23,613 nt of DNA from JBMYTN01 sp049604415 (GTDB lineage Bacteria; Pseudomonadota; Alphaproteobacteria; Rhodospirillales; Rhodospirillaceae), in the NCBI GenBank assembly GCA_049604415.1, contig JBMYTN010000055.1, forward strand, positions 1 through 23,613, in the 5' to 3' direction. Below the pieces are notes generated by a model. The model ran no database searches. It was not told where the DNA came from and worked only from the letters and a program-made list of their open reading frames with translations. The position numbers and the translations under genes were made by a program. Shown in pieces: positions 17,414 through 23,613 of this stretch (positions within the stretch are counted from its first letter, which is position 1; every line of letters begins with the position of its first letter).

Positions 17414-19083
17414 CCACCATAGCCGTTCACAATCGGATAGCGGCGGTCACGGCCAAAGGACAACGAAGTGATCTTCACCCCCGGCGGGGCCTGGCGGCGC
17501 TTATATTCCGCGCGCATCAACAGTTTGAACACCTTGGCCACCTCGTCCCGATCGCAATCTTTGGCCTGCGCCGTCTCGTCAATGCTCAGGCGCTCCTCCA
17601 CCAGCCCATGCAGGATCCGGTCGAGCCGCTCATAGGGCGGCAGGCTGTCCTCGTCCTTCTGGTCCGGGCGCAGCTCCGCCGAGGGCGGCTTGGTGATCAC
17701 CCGCTCGGGCATCACCGCGCCCTCCGGCCCCAAGGCCCCCTCCGGCTTCCAGCCATTGCGCAGGCGGCATTGTTCAAACACCGTCAGCTTATAGACATCC
17801 TTCAGCACCGAATAACCGCCGCACATATCGCCATAGAGGGTGGCATAGCCGACACTCATTTCCGACTTATTGCCGGTGGTCAGCAGCATGGGGCCGAATT
17901 TGTTCGATAGCCCCATCAGGGTTAAGCCCCGGGTCCGGCTCTGGATGTTCTCTTCGGTCAGATCCGGCGTCCGCTCGGCAAAATACGGCCCAAGCATCTC
18001 ATCAAAGGCCGCCATGGCCGGGCCGATATTGATGCTGTCCAGCCGGGTGCCCAGCGCCTTGGCCACCGCCTCCGCATCCTCCAGGCTTTCCTGGGAGGTA
18101 TAGGGCGAGGGCATCATCACGCACCAGACCCGGTCCGGCCCCAGGGCATCCACCGCCACCGCAGCGGAGAGCGCGCTGTCAATGCCACCGGACAGGCCGA
18201 GAATGACGCCGGGGAAGCCGGTCTTGTTCACATAATCCCGCAGGCCCAGCATCATGGCCTGATAGATCGCCTTATCGGTCTCGGGCCGGTCATGGCGGTC
18301 GCCAGGCGCGCAGATCAGGGCGTCGTCGACCCGGGTCCAGCTGGTCAGGGTCAGGGCATCCTGCCAATGGGGCTGGGAGAGCAGGATCTCGCCCGCCGGG
18401 TCACAGACAAAGCCGCCGCCATCGAACACCAGCTCGTCCTGCCCGCCCAGCTGATTGACATAGACCAGGGACAGGCCGGTCTCGGCGGTGCGGGCGCGGA
18501 CATGCTCCAGCCGAGCGTCCTGTTTGTTGACGTCAAACGGGCTGCCATTGGGCACGATCAGCAAATCCGCCCCCAGCGCCTTCAGATGCCGACAAACATC
18601 CTGGTGCCACATATCCTCGCAAACCGGCACACCAAGCCGGACGCCTCGGAAGGGCAGCGGTTCGGGCAGCGGACCGCGATCAAAGGTGCGCAGCTCGTCA
18701 AACACATCGTAGTTCGGCAGATGATGCTTAAAGGCATGGCCGGTGATCGCCCCGCCGTCGATCAGCACGGCGGCGTTGTAACGCTTCTCGCCCTGGCGCA
18801 CCGGCGCGCCGATCAGCAGCCCCGGCCCGCCATCCAGCGTATCTAGGGCCAGCGCAGCCAAAGCCTGGTCGATCTGATCGAGGAACCCACCGCGATAAAC
18901 CAGATCCTCCGGCGGGTAGCCCGACAGGAACAGCTCGGAAAACACCACCAGATCGGCCCCAGCCAAAGCGGCCTCGGCCCGGGCTTTGCGTGCCAGTTCC
19001 AGATTGCCCGCCACATCGCCCATGGTCGGGTTGGCTTGGGCCATGGCCAGTTTCAGGGCCGTCGGGACCGGGATAGTGCTCAT
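17410..19083 (-). CDS. nadE: Glutamine-dependent NAD+ synthetase
   Basis: Makes NAD+ from deamido-NAD+ with glutamine as nitrogen donor; 557 residues, the two-domain form. The N-terminal nitrilase-type glutaminase has its Glu-Lys-Cys triad visible as Glu50 in VVFSELFLSGYPPEDLV, Lys119 in GHAFKHHLPNYDVFDE and Cys155 in GVPVCEDMWH. The C-terminal synthetase has the ATP-PPi loop LGLSGGIDSAL with SGGIDS at 298-303, and TTGNKSEMSVGYATLYGDM. I start at the ATG 19083 (MSTIPVPTAL); a GTG seven codons upstream is open but less likely. It lies 32 nt after the amidotransferase gene and probably shares its transcript. Confidence 0.96.
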   Translation of the reverse strand: MSTIPVPTALKLAMAQANPTMGDVAGNLELARKARAEAALAGADLVVFSELFLSGYPPEDLVYRGGFLDQIDQALAALALDTLDGGPGLLIGAPVRQGEKRYNAAVLIDGGAITGHAFKHHLPNYDVFDELRTFDRGPLPEPLPFRGVRLGVPVCEDMWHQDVCRHLKALGADLLIVPNGSPFDVNKQDARLEHVRARTAETGLSLVYVNQLGGQDELVFDGGGFVCDPAGEILLSQPHWQDALTLTSWTRVDDALICAPGDRHDRPETDKAIYQAMMLGLRDYVNKTGFPGVILGLSGGIDSALSAAVAVDALGPDRVWCVMMPSPYTSQESLEDAEAVAKALGTRLDSINIGPAMAAFDEMLGPYFAERTPDLTEENIQSRTRGLTLMGLSNKFGPMLLTTGNKSEMSVGYATLYGDMCGGYSVLKDVYKLTVFEQCRLRNGWKPEGALGPEGAVMPERVITKPPSAELRPDQKDEDSLPPYERLDRILHGLVEERLSIDETAQAKDCDRDEVAKVFKLLMRAEYKRRQAPPGVKITSLSFGRDRRYPIVNGYGG

Positions 19084-19115
19084 CGCGTCGTCCAATGCGT
19101 CCACATCAAATCAAA

Positions 19116-21110
19116 TTAGAGGTCTTCCAGCGACCAGTTTTGCCGCCAAGCCCGCCACATCAACACCACCCACAGGCCATGCTGCACATTGCGGCGACCG
19201 CTCAGGTGATCCTCCCAGGCCGCCCGAACAATCCCAGGATCAAGCATGCCATCGGCGGCCAGGGCCATGGGGTGGAGCAGTTCCTCGGCCCAATCCCGCA
19301 ACGGCCCGCGCAGCCAGGCATGGATCGGCACGCCAAAGCCCATTTTTGGCCGGTTCCACAGGGTCTCGGGCACGGACCGGGCCAGCAACCGCCGCAAAGG
19401 CAGCTTGCCCTTGCCGCCCTGAACCAAAGCCTCGGGCGGCAGAGTCCAGGCATATTCGACAATGCGGTGGTCAAGCAAGGGCACCCGCGCTTCCAGGCCG
19501 GTGGCCATGGAGGCCCGGTCAACCTTGGTCAGGATATCCTCCGGCAAGAAGGTCAGCATGTCGAGCAGGCGCATGGCCTCCATATCCGCCAGACCGTCCG
19601 GAGCCCCTCCGCCTATGGCCTCGGAGAGCGCGGTGGTCCAGTTCTCCATCAGCGGCGAGGCCAGCCGCTCGCCCTGCCATTGCCGGACAAACAGGGCATA
19701 GAGCGATGCAGTATCCTGAGCCCCGAGCGCCAGGGCCAGCTTGTGGACCTTCTCTCCGGCCTGGGGCGGGCGGTAACGCTGCGGCAGGGCCCCGAGCACC
19801 CGGTCCCAGCCTTCGGGGCTCAAAGACCTCAAGACGCCGGACATGGCGTGGCGGACAAAACTGGGCAGGGTGCGGAGCTTGGCCCCCTGCCCCTGGGTCC
19901 AGACATGGCGGTTATAGCCGGCAAAGACCTCGTCGCCGCCATCGCCGGACAGGGCCACGGTGACATGCTGCTGGGTCATCTTCGACAGCAGATGGGTCGG
20001 GATCTGGGAGCTGTCGGCAAAGGGCTCGTCATACATCGCGGGCAAGCTGGGGATCAGATCCAGCGCATCCTGCGGCGTGACGGTCATCTCCGTATGGTCG
20101 CTGCCCAGATGCCGGGCGATCTGCGCCGCATAGGGGGCTTCGTCATAATTCGGCTCCGTAAAGCCGATGGTGAAGCTGCGCACCGGGACCGAGGATTGGG
20201 CGACCATGGCGGCGAGCACAGTGGCACTGTCAATGCCGCCGGACAGAAACGCGCCCAAGGGCCGGTCGGCGATCATCCGCAGGCGGCAGGCATCGGCCAC
20301 CAGGGCCTCTAGGCGGTCGGTGATCGCCTCGGGTGCCAGATCCGCCGCCGCGCTGCTGCCGCTGCTGCCGCTGGCTCGGGCCGCAAGACCATTGCGGACC
20401 ACATCGCGCAGATCCCACCAGCGTTGCTCGGCGACTGCGCCATCGGCCTCGATGGTGACCAAAGAGCCCGGCAGCAGCTTCTGCACGCCCAGATACACGG
20501 TCCGGGGCGCGGGGATATAGGCCAGGGCGAAATACTGTCCGACCGCGTGCGGGTCGAGCTTGGGCACCCAGCCGGAGACCGCGCGCAGGGCTTTCAGCTC
20601 GGAAGCGAACAGCACCAGCCCATCGGCCCCGCGATGCCAATAAAGCGGCTTGATGCCCATGCGGTCGCGGACCAGGGTCAAGCGCCGGGCCTCGCGGTCC
20701 CATAGGGCGATGGCGAACATGCCGATCAGGCGTGGCAGGGTCGCCGCCACGCCCCAGCGGGCCAGAGCCTCGAGCAGGACTTCGGTGTCGCTGCGGCCTC
20801 GGAAGCGCACCCCTTGGGCCTCCAGATCGGCGCGCAGGTCATCGTGATTATAGATCTCGCCATTATAGACCAGCACATAGCGCCCGCAGGCCGAGGTCAT
20901 GGGTTGGTGGCCCAAGGGCGAGAGGTCAATGATCGACAGGCGGCGTTGGGCGCAGGCATAGCCCGCAGCGCGGTCGCTGTCGCCCTCGACCCACAGGCCC
21001 TGGTCGTCGGGGCCGCGATGGGCCAGGGCTTTGGCCATGGCGTCGGCCTCGGCCTCCAGCCGATGTTGCTCCGTCACCCCCGGTCGCCACAGACCCGCTA
21101 TGCCGCACAT
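19116..21110 (-). CDS. asnB: Asparagine synthetase (glutamine-hydrolysing)-like amidotransferase
   Basis: Two-domain enzyme of 664 residues. The N-terminal class II glutamine amidotransferase begins MCGIAGLW with Cys2 as nucleophile, and has RRLSIIDLSPLGHQP at 56-70 and YNGEIYNHDDL at 82-92. The synthetase domain carries the ATP-PPi loop FLSGGIDSATVL with SGGIDS at 290-295, and later ALSGDGGDEVFAGYNRH. A Ser/Gly/Ala-rich insert lies between the domains at about 245-262, encoded by CTG/CCG-rich triplets near 20350-20372. Length and sequence resemble AsnB homologues found in polysaccharide clusters (about 600-660 residues) more than the roughly 554-residue housekeeping AsnB of enterobacteria. 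The start is fixed by Met-Cys and by AGGAGG 10 nt upstream. It is divergent from a uronate-forming dehydrogenase, so amidation of a sugar acid is a real alternative to asparagine synthesis. Confidence 0.9.
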   Translation of the reverse strand: MCGIAGLWRPGVTEQHRLEAEADAMAKALAHRGPDDQGLWVEGDSDRAAGYACAQRRLSIIDLSPLGHQPMTSACGRYVLVYNGEIYNHDDLRADLEAQGVRFRGRSDTEVLLEALARWGVAATLPRLIGMFAIALWDREARRLTLVRDRMGIKPLYWHRGADGLVLFASELKALRAVSGWVPKLDPHAVGQYFALAYIPAPRTVYLGVQKLLPGSLVTIEADGAVAEQRWWDLRDVVRNGLAARASGSSGSSAAADLAPEAITDRLEALVADACRLRMIADRPLGAFLSGGIDSATVLAAMVAQSSVPVRSFTIGFTEPNYDEAPYAAQIARHLGSDHTEMTVTPQDALDLIPSLPAMYDEPFADSSQIPTHLLSKMTQQHVTVALSGDGGDEVFAGYNRHVWTQGQGAKLRTLPSFVRHAMSGVLRSLSPEGWDRVLGALPQRYRPPQAGEKVHKLALALGAQDTASLYALFVRQWQGERLASPLMENWTTALSEAIGGGAPDGLADMEAMRLLDMLTFLPEDILTKVDRASMATGLEARVPLLDHRIVEYAWTLPPEALVQGGKGKLPLRRLLARSVPETLWNRPKMGFGVPIHAWLRGPLRDWAEELLHPMALAADGMLDPGIVRAAWEDHLSGRRNVQHGLWVVLMWRAWRQNWSLEDL

Positions 21111-21304
21111 GCGTTGATCCCCTCCTCGCGCCCCCAACAGGTACCCCGCGCCGGTGGGGCGAAGCAAGCCCAACGGTTTGATCCGACACCTGTTCATGCG
21201 CCGCCAGGGTCACCGCCGGGGTCACCGCCGCTATAGCCTTGCGGGCTGGTGTTCCCGGGGCGGCTCGGGTAGAAGGGCTGCAAAAGCAGCAAGGGGGATC
21301 CGCC

Positions 21305-22612
21305 ATGGCGCATGGACGGAAGATTTCGGTGATCGGCCTGGGCTATGTGGGCTTGCCCGTGGCCGCCGCCTTTGGCCGCCTGGGTCAGGGCACGGTGATT
21401 GGCCTGGACCGGGACCCGCAGCGCATTGCCGAGCTAAGCGCCGGGCATGACCGCACCGGCGAGGTTCCCGATGCGGATCTGGCTGCGGCCGACATCACCT
21501 TCACCACCGATCCGGCGGCCCTGCGCGAGGCCGATTTCCACATCGTCACCGTGCCGACCCCGATCACTGAGACCAACCGGCCCGATCTGCGCCCGCTGCT
21601 TTCGGCTTCGGCCACCGTCGGCCAGCATCTCTCCGAGGGCTCCATCGTCGTGTATGAGAGCACGGTTTATCCCGGGGCGACCATGGAAGATTGTGTGCCG
21701 GTGCTGGAGGCTGAGTCCGGTCTGCGCTGTGGCCCCGACTTCACGGTGGGCTATTCGCCGGAGCGGATCAATCCGGGCGATAAGGAACACCGGTTTGAGA
21801 CCATTGTGAAGGTGGTGGCAGGCCAGGACGCCCCAACCTTGGAGGTGGTCGCCATGGTCTATGAGGCCGTGGTCCAGGCCGGGGTGCATCGGGCGGCGAC
21901 CATTGCGGTGGCTGAGGCGGCCAAGGTGATCGAGAACACCCAGCGCGACATCAACATTGCCCTGATGAATGAGCTGGCGGTGATTTTCTCCAAGCTCGGC
22001 ATCGACACCGGCGATGTGCTGGCTGCGGCACGGACCAAATGGAACTTCCTGCCGTTCTCGCCAGGGCTGGTGGGCGGCCATTGCATTGGCGTTGACCCAT
22101 TCTATCTGACCCACCGGGCCGAGCAGGCGGGCTATATCCCGCAAGTGATCCTGTCCGGACGGCGGGTCAATGACGGCATGGGGGCCTTTGTCGCCCGCAA
22201 ATGCATGAAAAAACTCCTCAAGGCCGGGTTGACCCATCGGGCTAAGATCGGGCTGCTGGGGCTGTCCTTTAAGGAAAACGTGCCCGATGTCCGCAACACC
22301 CGCTCGGTGGATATCCTGGCCGAGCTGGAAAGCTTTGGCGCCGAGGTGCTGGTCCATGACCCCTTGGCCGATCCCAAGGATGCCTTGGAAGAATATGGCG
22401 TCACTCTCTGTTCGGCTGAGGCCTTAACCGAGCTGGATGCGGTGATCTTGGCCGTTGCCCATGCGGACTACCTGAAGGATGGCGGTTGGCCCCTGCTGAG
22501 CGGCATGTTGCGCCAAGAACCGACAGGCGGACCGATCGGTGTGGTGATGGATGTGAAGGGCCGCTTGTCCCGCGACGCAGTCCCGGCGAGCGTGACCTTG
22601 TGGCGTCTGTAG
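21305..22612 (+). CDS. UDP-N-acetyl-hexosamine 6-dehydrogenase (WbpA/TviB type)
   Basis: NAD-dependent nucleotide-sugar dehydrogenase of 435 residues that oxidises C6 of a UDP-HexNAc to the uronic acid. The N-terminal Rossmann motif is VIGLGYVGLPVA at 9-20. Characteristic segments are VTVPTPI at 81-87, YESTVYPG at 117-124, GYSPERINPGDKEH at 149-162, the middle-domain AEAAKVIENTQRDINIALMNE at 203-223 and the catalytic GGHCIGVDPFYL with Cys260. NPGDKEH and the overall pattern fit the UDP-GlcNAc/GalNAc dehydrogenases better than UDP-glucose dehydrogenase. GlcNAc and GalNAc forms cannot be separated by eye. The start at 21305 follows a strong AAGGGGG. The product would feed an O-antigen or capsule. 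It is divergent from the AsnB-like gene, with 194 bp between the start codons. Confidence 0.93.
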   Translation: MAHGRKISVIGLGYVGLPVAAAFGRLGQGTVIGLDRDPQRIAELSAGHDRTGEVPDADLAAADITFTTDPAALREADFHIVTVPTPITETNRPDLRPLLSASATVGQHLSEGSIVVYESTVYPGATMEDCVPVLEAESGLRCGPDFTVGYSPERINPGDKEHRFETIVKVVAGQDAPTLEVVAMVYEAVVQAGVHRAATIAVAEAAKVIENTQRDINIALMNELAVIFSKLGIDTGDVLAAARTKWNFLPFSPGLVGGHCIGVDPFYLTHRAEQAGYIPQVILSGRRVNDGMGAFVARKCMKKLLKAGLTHRAKIGLLGLSFKENVPDVRNTRSVDILAELESFGAEVLVHDPLADPKDALEEYGVTLCSAEALTELDAVILAVAHADYLKDGGWPLLSGMLRQEPTGGPIGVVMDVKGRLSRDAVPASVTLWRL

Positions 22613-22639
22613 GGAAGGAGCGGCGCGTCCTGGGCAAAT

Positions 22640-22666
22640 AAGGCCTTAGGAGCGCACGGAGGCCTT
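22640..22666. repeat. Inverted repeat upstream of the tRNA promoter
   Basis: AAGGCCT (22640-22646) and AGGCCTT (22660-22666) form a perfect 7-bp stem with a 13-nt loop, 27 nt after the dehydrogenase stop codon. It could be a weak terminator for that gene, but it lacks a U-tract and runs into the -35 of the tRNA promoter. Confidence 0.4.
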
Positions 22667-22693
22667 GACAGTGTGGGGCTGGTCCCTTAGACA
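22665..22693 (+). promoter_or_regulatory. Promoter of tRNA-Val
   Basis: Perfect -35 TTGACA at 22665-22670, 17-nt spacer and -10 TAGACA at 22688-22693. The -10 is weak, but the same combination of perfect -35, 17-nt spacing and a TAGAxx -10 is seen at the groES promoter in this window. The tRNA begins about 55 nt downstream of the -10. Confidence 0.55.
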
Positions 22694-22748
22694 ACGGCCC
22701 TTCCGCCGGATCGGTGTTTTGATTGAGGGCCGAGACCGGAACGGGTTC

Positions 22749-22823
22749 GGGCGCGTAGCTCAGCGGGAGAGCACTGCCTTCACACGGCAGGGGTCACAGG
22801 TTCAATCCCTGTCGCGCCCACCA
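22749..22823 (+). tRNA. tRNA-Val (anticodon CAC)
   Basis: Complete cloverleaf of 75 nt including an encoded CCA end. Acceptor stem GGGCGCG pairs with CGCGCCC, the D arm is GCTC/GAGC, the anticodon stem CTGCC/GGCAG encloses loop TTCACAC with anticodon CAC reading GTG, the variable loop has 5 nt, and the T arm ACAGG/CCTGT encloses TTCAATC. All stems pair fully. Confidence 0.97.
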
Positions 22824-23203
22824 CCTACCTAGTTGAAAAATAATAGGTAATTACCGATCTCCATCCCTACCTACATATGTGGTTTTTCTGCTAGGTGGCG
22901 ATTTGGTAGCAAAAACAGACCTTGGGCTTTCCATAACCGTAAGGTGCTTTTCGATCTCCACCATGATCTGATCTTTAGCTTCACGAGGCCTTTACAGTTC
23001 CGCCGGGTCGAAATCTGCGAATTCCTCGGTGATACGCATCCCCTTCACCGAATGCCCAAAAGGTGCCTGTCCTTAGAGTAAATCCTGAACAAACCACCTT
23101 TTATTCCATCGGGCAAAAAGGCTTCTCCGCCTCAGAACTCCGCTACTTAGTTAATTTGCTTGCTTAGCAGTTCAGCCATTTCTTCGACCCCATCGAGTTG
23201 CCG
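22824..23203. other. Low-GC, gene-poor region downstream of tRNA-Val
   Basis: No intact gene is seen between the tRNA and the IS left end. Two sample lines (22861-22980) count to about 47-48% G+C, against about 63% in a sample line of the neighbouring dehydrogenase gene. Short protein-like stretches broken by stops lie on the minus strand (listed separately). No second copy of the tRNA 3' end was found, so an attachment-site pair is not shown. This is the kind of scar left beside tRNA genes by integrating elements, but that is inference. Confidence 0.5.
22992..23203 (-). pseudogene. Possible degraded coding remnant (recombinase-like end?)
   Basis: Read leftward, one minus-strand frame gives a stretch ending EEMAELLSKQIN, stop, VAEF, stop, then FLPDGIKGGLFR continuing to KDRHLLGI. 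A single-base shift near 23055 then gives GHSVKGMRITEEF and ADFDPAEL before a stop at 22992. Joining the frames gives LLGHS followed by a T-x-x-[YF]-A-x-x-DP-x-x-L pattern, which resembles the C-terminal end of tyrosine recombinases with the catalytic Tyr replaced by Phe. The match is short and made by eye. It may equally be unrelated debris. Confidence 0.2.
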
Positions 23204-23235
23204 TGTGATGTGACGGTAATAACCTGACAGTTTAC

Positions 23236-23273
23236 GCCACACCTTCCCCCGGCATGCCGGGGGAAGGTGTGGC
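23236..23273. repeat. 38-bp perfect palindrome upstream of the transposase gene
   Basis: Two 19-nt arms without any loop bases, centred between 23254 and 23255 on GGCATGCC, with the arm GTGTGG / CCACAC at the outside and a run of five C's and five G's within. Symmetry breaks at 23235/23274. As RNA it would be a very stable hairpin in both directions, and it lies about 70 nt before the transposase start codon. Confidence 0.9.
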
Positions 23274-23342
23274 CATGCCGACCTTGGAAGTGCGGTAGGA
23301 TGAAATCGCCAAAAACCATCCACCGACACCAAGGAACACGAC

Positions 23343-23613
23343 ATGACCACGGAGAAGAAAGTAGCACGGCGGAAGCTTTCCCTGCTCGAATTGGCGCAGG
23401 AAATCGGCAACGTCAGCAAAGCCTGCAAGGTGATGGGCTATTCCCGTCAGCAGTTCTATGAGATCCGGCGCAACTATCAGACCTACGGCGCCGACGGGCT
23501 GGTCGATAGGCTTCCCGGCCCCAGAGGTCCTCATCCCAACCGTGTCTCGGAAGAGATTGAGGCGGCAGTCCTGGATCACGCTATGGAACACCCCTGCCAT
23601 GGGCCAGTACGTG
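23343..23613 (+). CDS. IS481-family transposase, N-terminal part (cut by window edge)
   Basis: Open from the ATG at 23343 to the window end without a stop; 90 codons are visible. The protein begins MTTEKKVARRKLSLLELAQE, followed by a helix-turn-helix (NVSKACKVMGYSRQQFYEIR at about 23-42), then YGADGLVDRLPGPRGPHPNR and EEIEAAVLDHAMEHPCHGPVR. This is the DNA-binding N-terminal region of IS481-type transposases. The catalytic DDE domain would lie beyond the edge, so it cannot be told whether the element is intact. ACCAAGGAAC lies upstream of the start and offers AAGGA as ribosome-binding site at about 8 nt. Confidence 0.85.
   Translation, partial: MTTEKKVARRKLSLLELAQEIGNVSKACKVMGYSRQQFYEIRRNYQTYGADGLVDRLPGPRGPHPNRVSEEIEAAVLDHAMEHPCHGPVR

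Larger units (their letters stand above)
23204..23613 (+). mobile_element. Left part of an IS481-family insertion sequence (runs off the window)
   Basis: The transposase start at 23343 is recognisably IS481-like. The left end is not certain because the right end lies outside the window; I place it tentatively at the TGTGATG at 23204, since IS481-family ends usually begin with TGT. This leaves about 139 bp before the transposase, including a 38-bp palindrome. Confidence 0.5.

Noticed and set aside
22821..22898. CCACCTA at the tRNA end and TAGGTGG 70 bp later as a possible attachment-site or terminator pair
   Set aside because: Attachment sites are direct repeats of the tRNA end, while this is a 7-bp inverted pair with a long AT-rich loop and no U-tract. 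It is too short to mean much.

Overview
The window is a GC-rich chromosomal segment (a sample gene line counts to about 63% G+C) from an alphaproteobacterium, most likely a member of Rhodospirillales or a close relative. The evidence is the protein style and gene order (groES-groEL behind a CIRCE operator, waaA-lpxK, gltX-cysS-cimA-trmJ) and a two-domain branched-chain amino-acid-type permease. The genus cannot be fixed from sequence reading alone. I count 18 complete protein genes, one tRNA gene and one transposase gene cut by the right edge.

Layout. (1) 52-2185, minus: groES-groEL with a sigma70-like promoter and a CIRCE element. (2) 2235-2294: a short array of 10-bp units. (3) 2311-4913, minus: a fused LivH-LivM permease overlapping a LivG-type ATPase. 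(4) 5089-9469, minus: an envelope-lipid block made of an LpxH-like metallophosphoesterase, a GT4 glycosyltransferase, the Kdo transferase waaA and the lipid A 4'-kinase lpxK; a lipid kinase gene is divergent on the plus strand (9828-10799). (5) 10844-16612, minus: a housekeeping run of gltX, cysS, cimA, trmJ and a small Cys-rich lipoprotein. (6) 16784-17413, plus: a MarC-family membrane protein whose stop codon overlaps the stop of nadE. (7) 17410-21110, minus: nadE and an asparagine-synthetase-like amidotransferase; divergent from the latter is a nucleotide-sugar dehydrogenase of the WbpA/TviB type (21305-22612). (8) 22749-22823: tRNA-Val(CAC), followed by about 380 bp of lower-GC, gene-poor DNA with coding debris, then the left end of an IS481-family insertion sequence running off the window.

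How the genes work together. Two modules deal with the outer envelope: the lipid A/Kdo/glycolipid block, and the amidotransferase plus uronate-forming dehydrogenase pair, which suggests an acidic, possibly amidated, surface polysaccharide. The remainder is housekeeping: protein folding, tRNA charging, tRNA methylation, isoleucine precursor synthesis, NAD synthesis and amino-acid-type uptake. Only the right end (tRNA, debris, IS) looks accessory.

I did not find a clear undescribed defence or mobile system. The observations most worth following up are the uronamide pairing, the phosphoesterase/GT4/lipid kinase neighbourhood, the Cys-rich lipoprotein, the 10-bp repeat array, the possible recombinase remnant beside the tRNA, and the 38-bp perfect palindrome at the IS left end.
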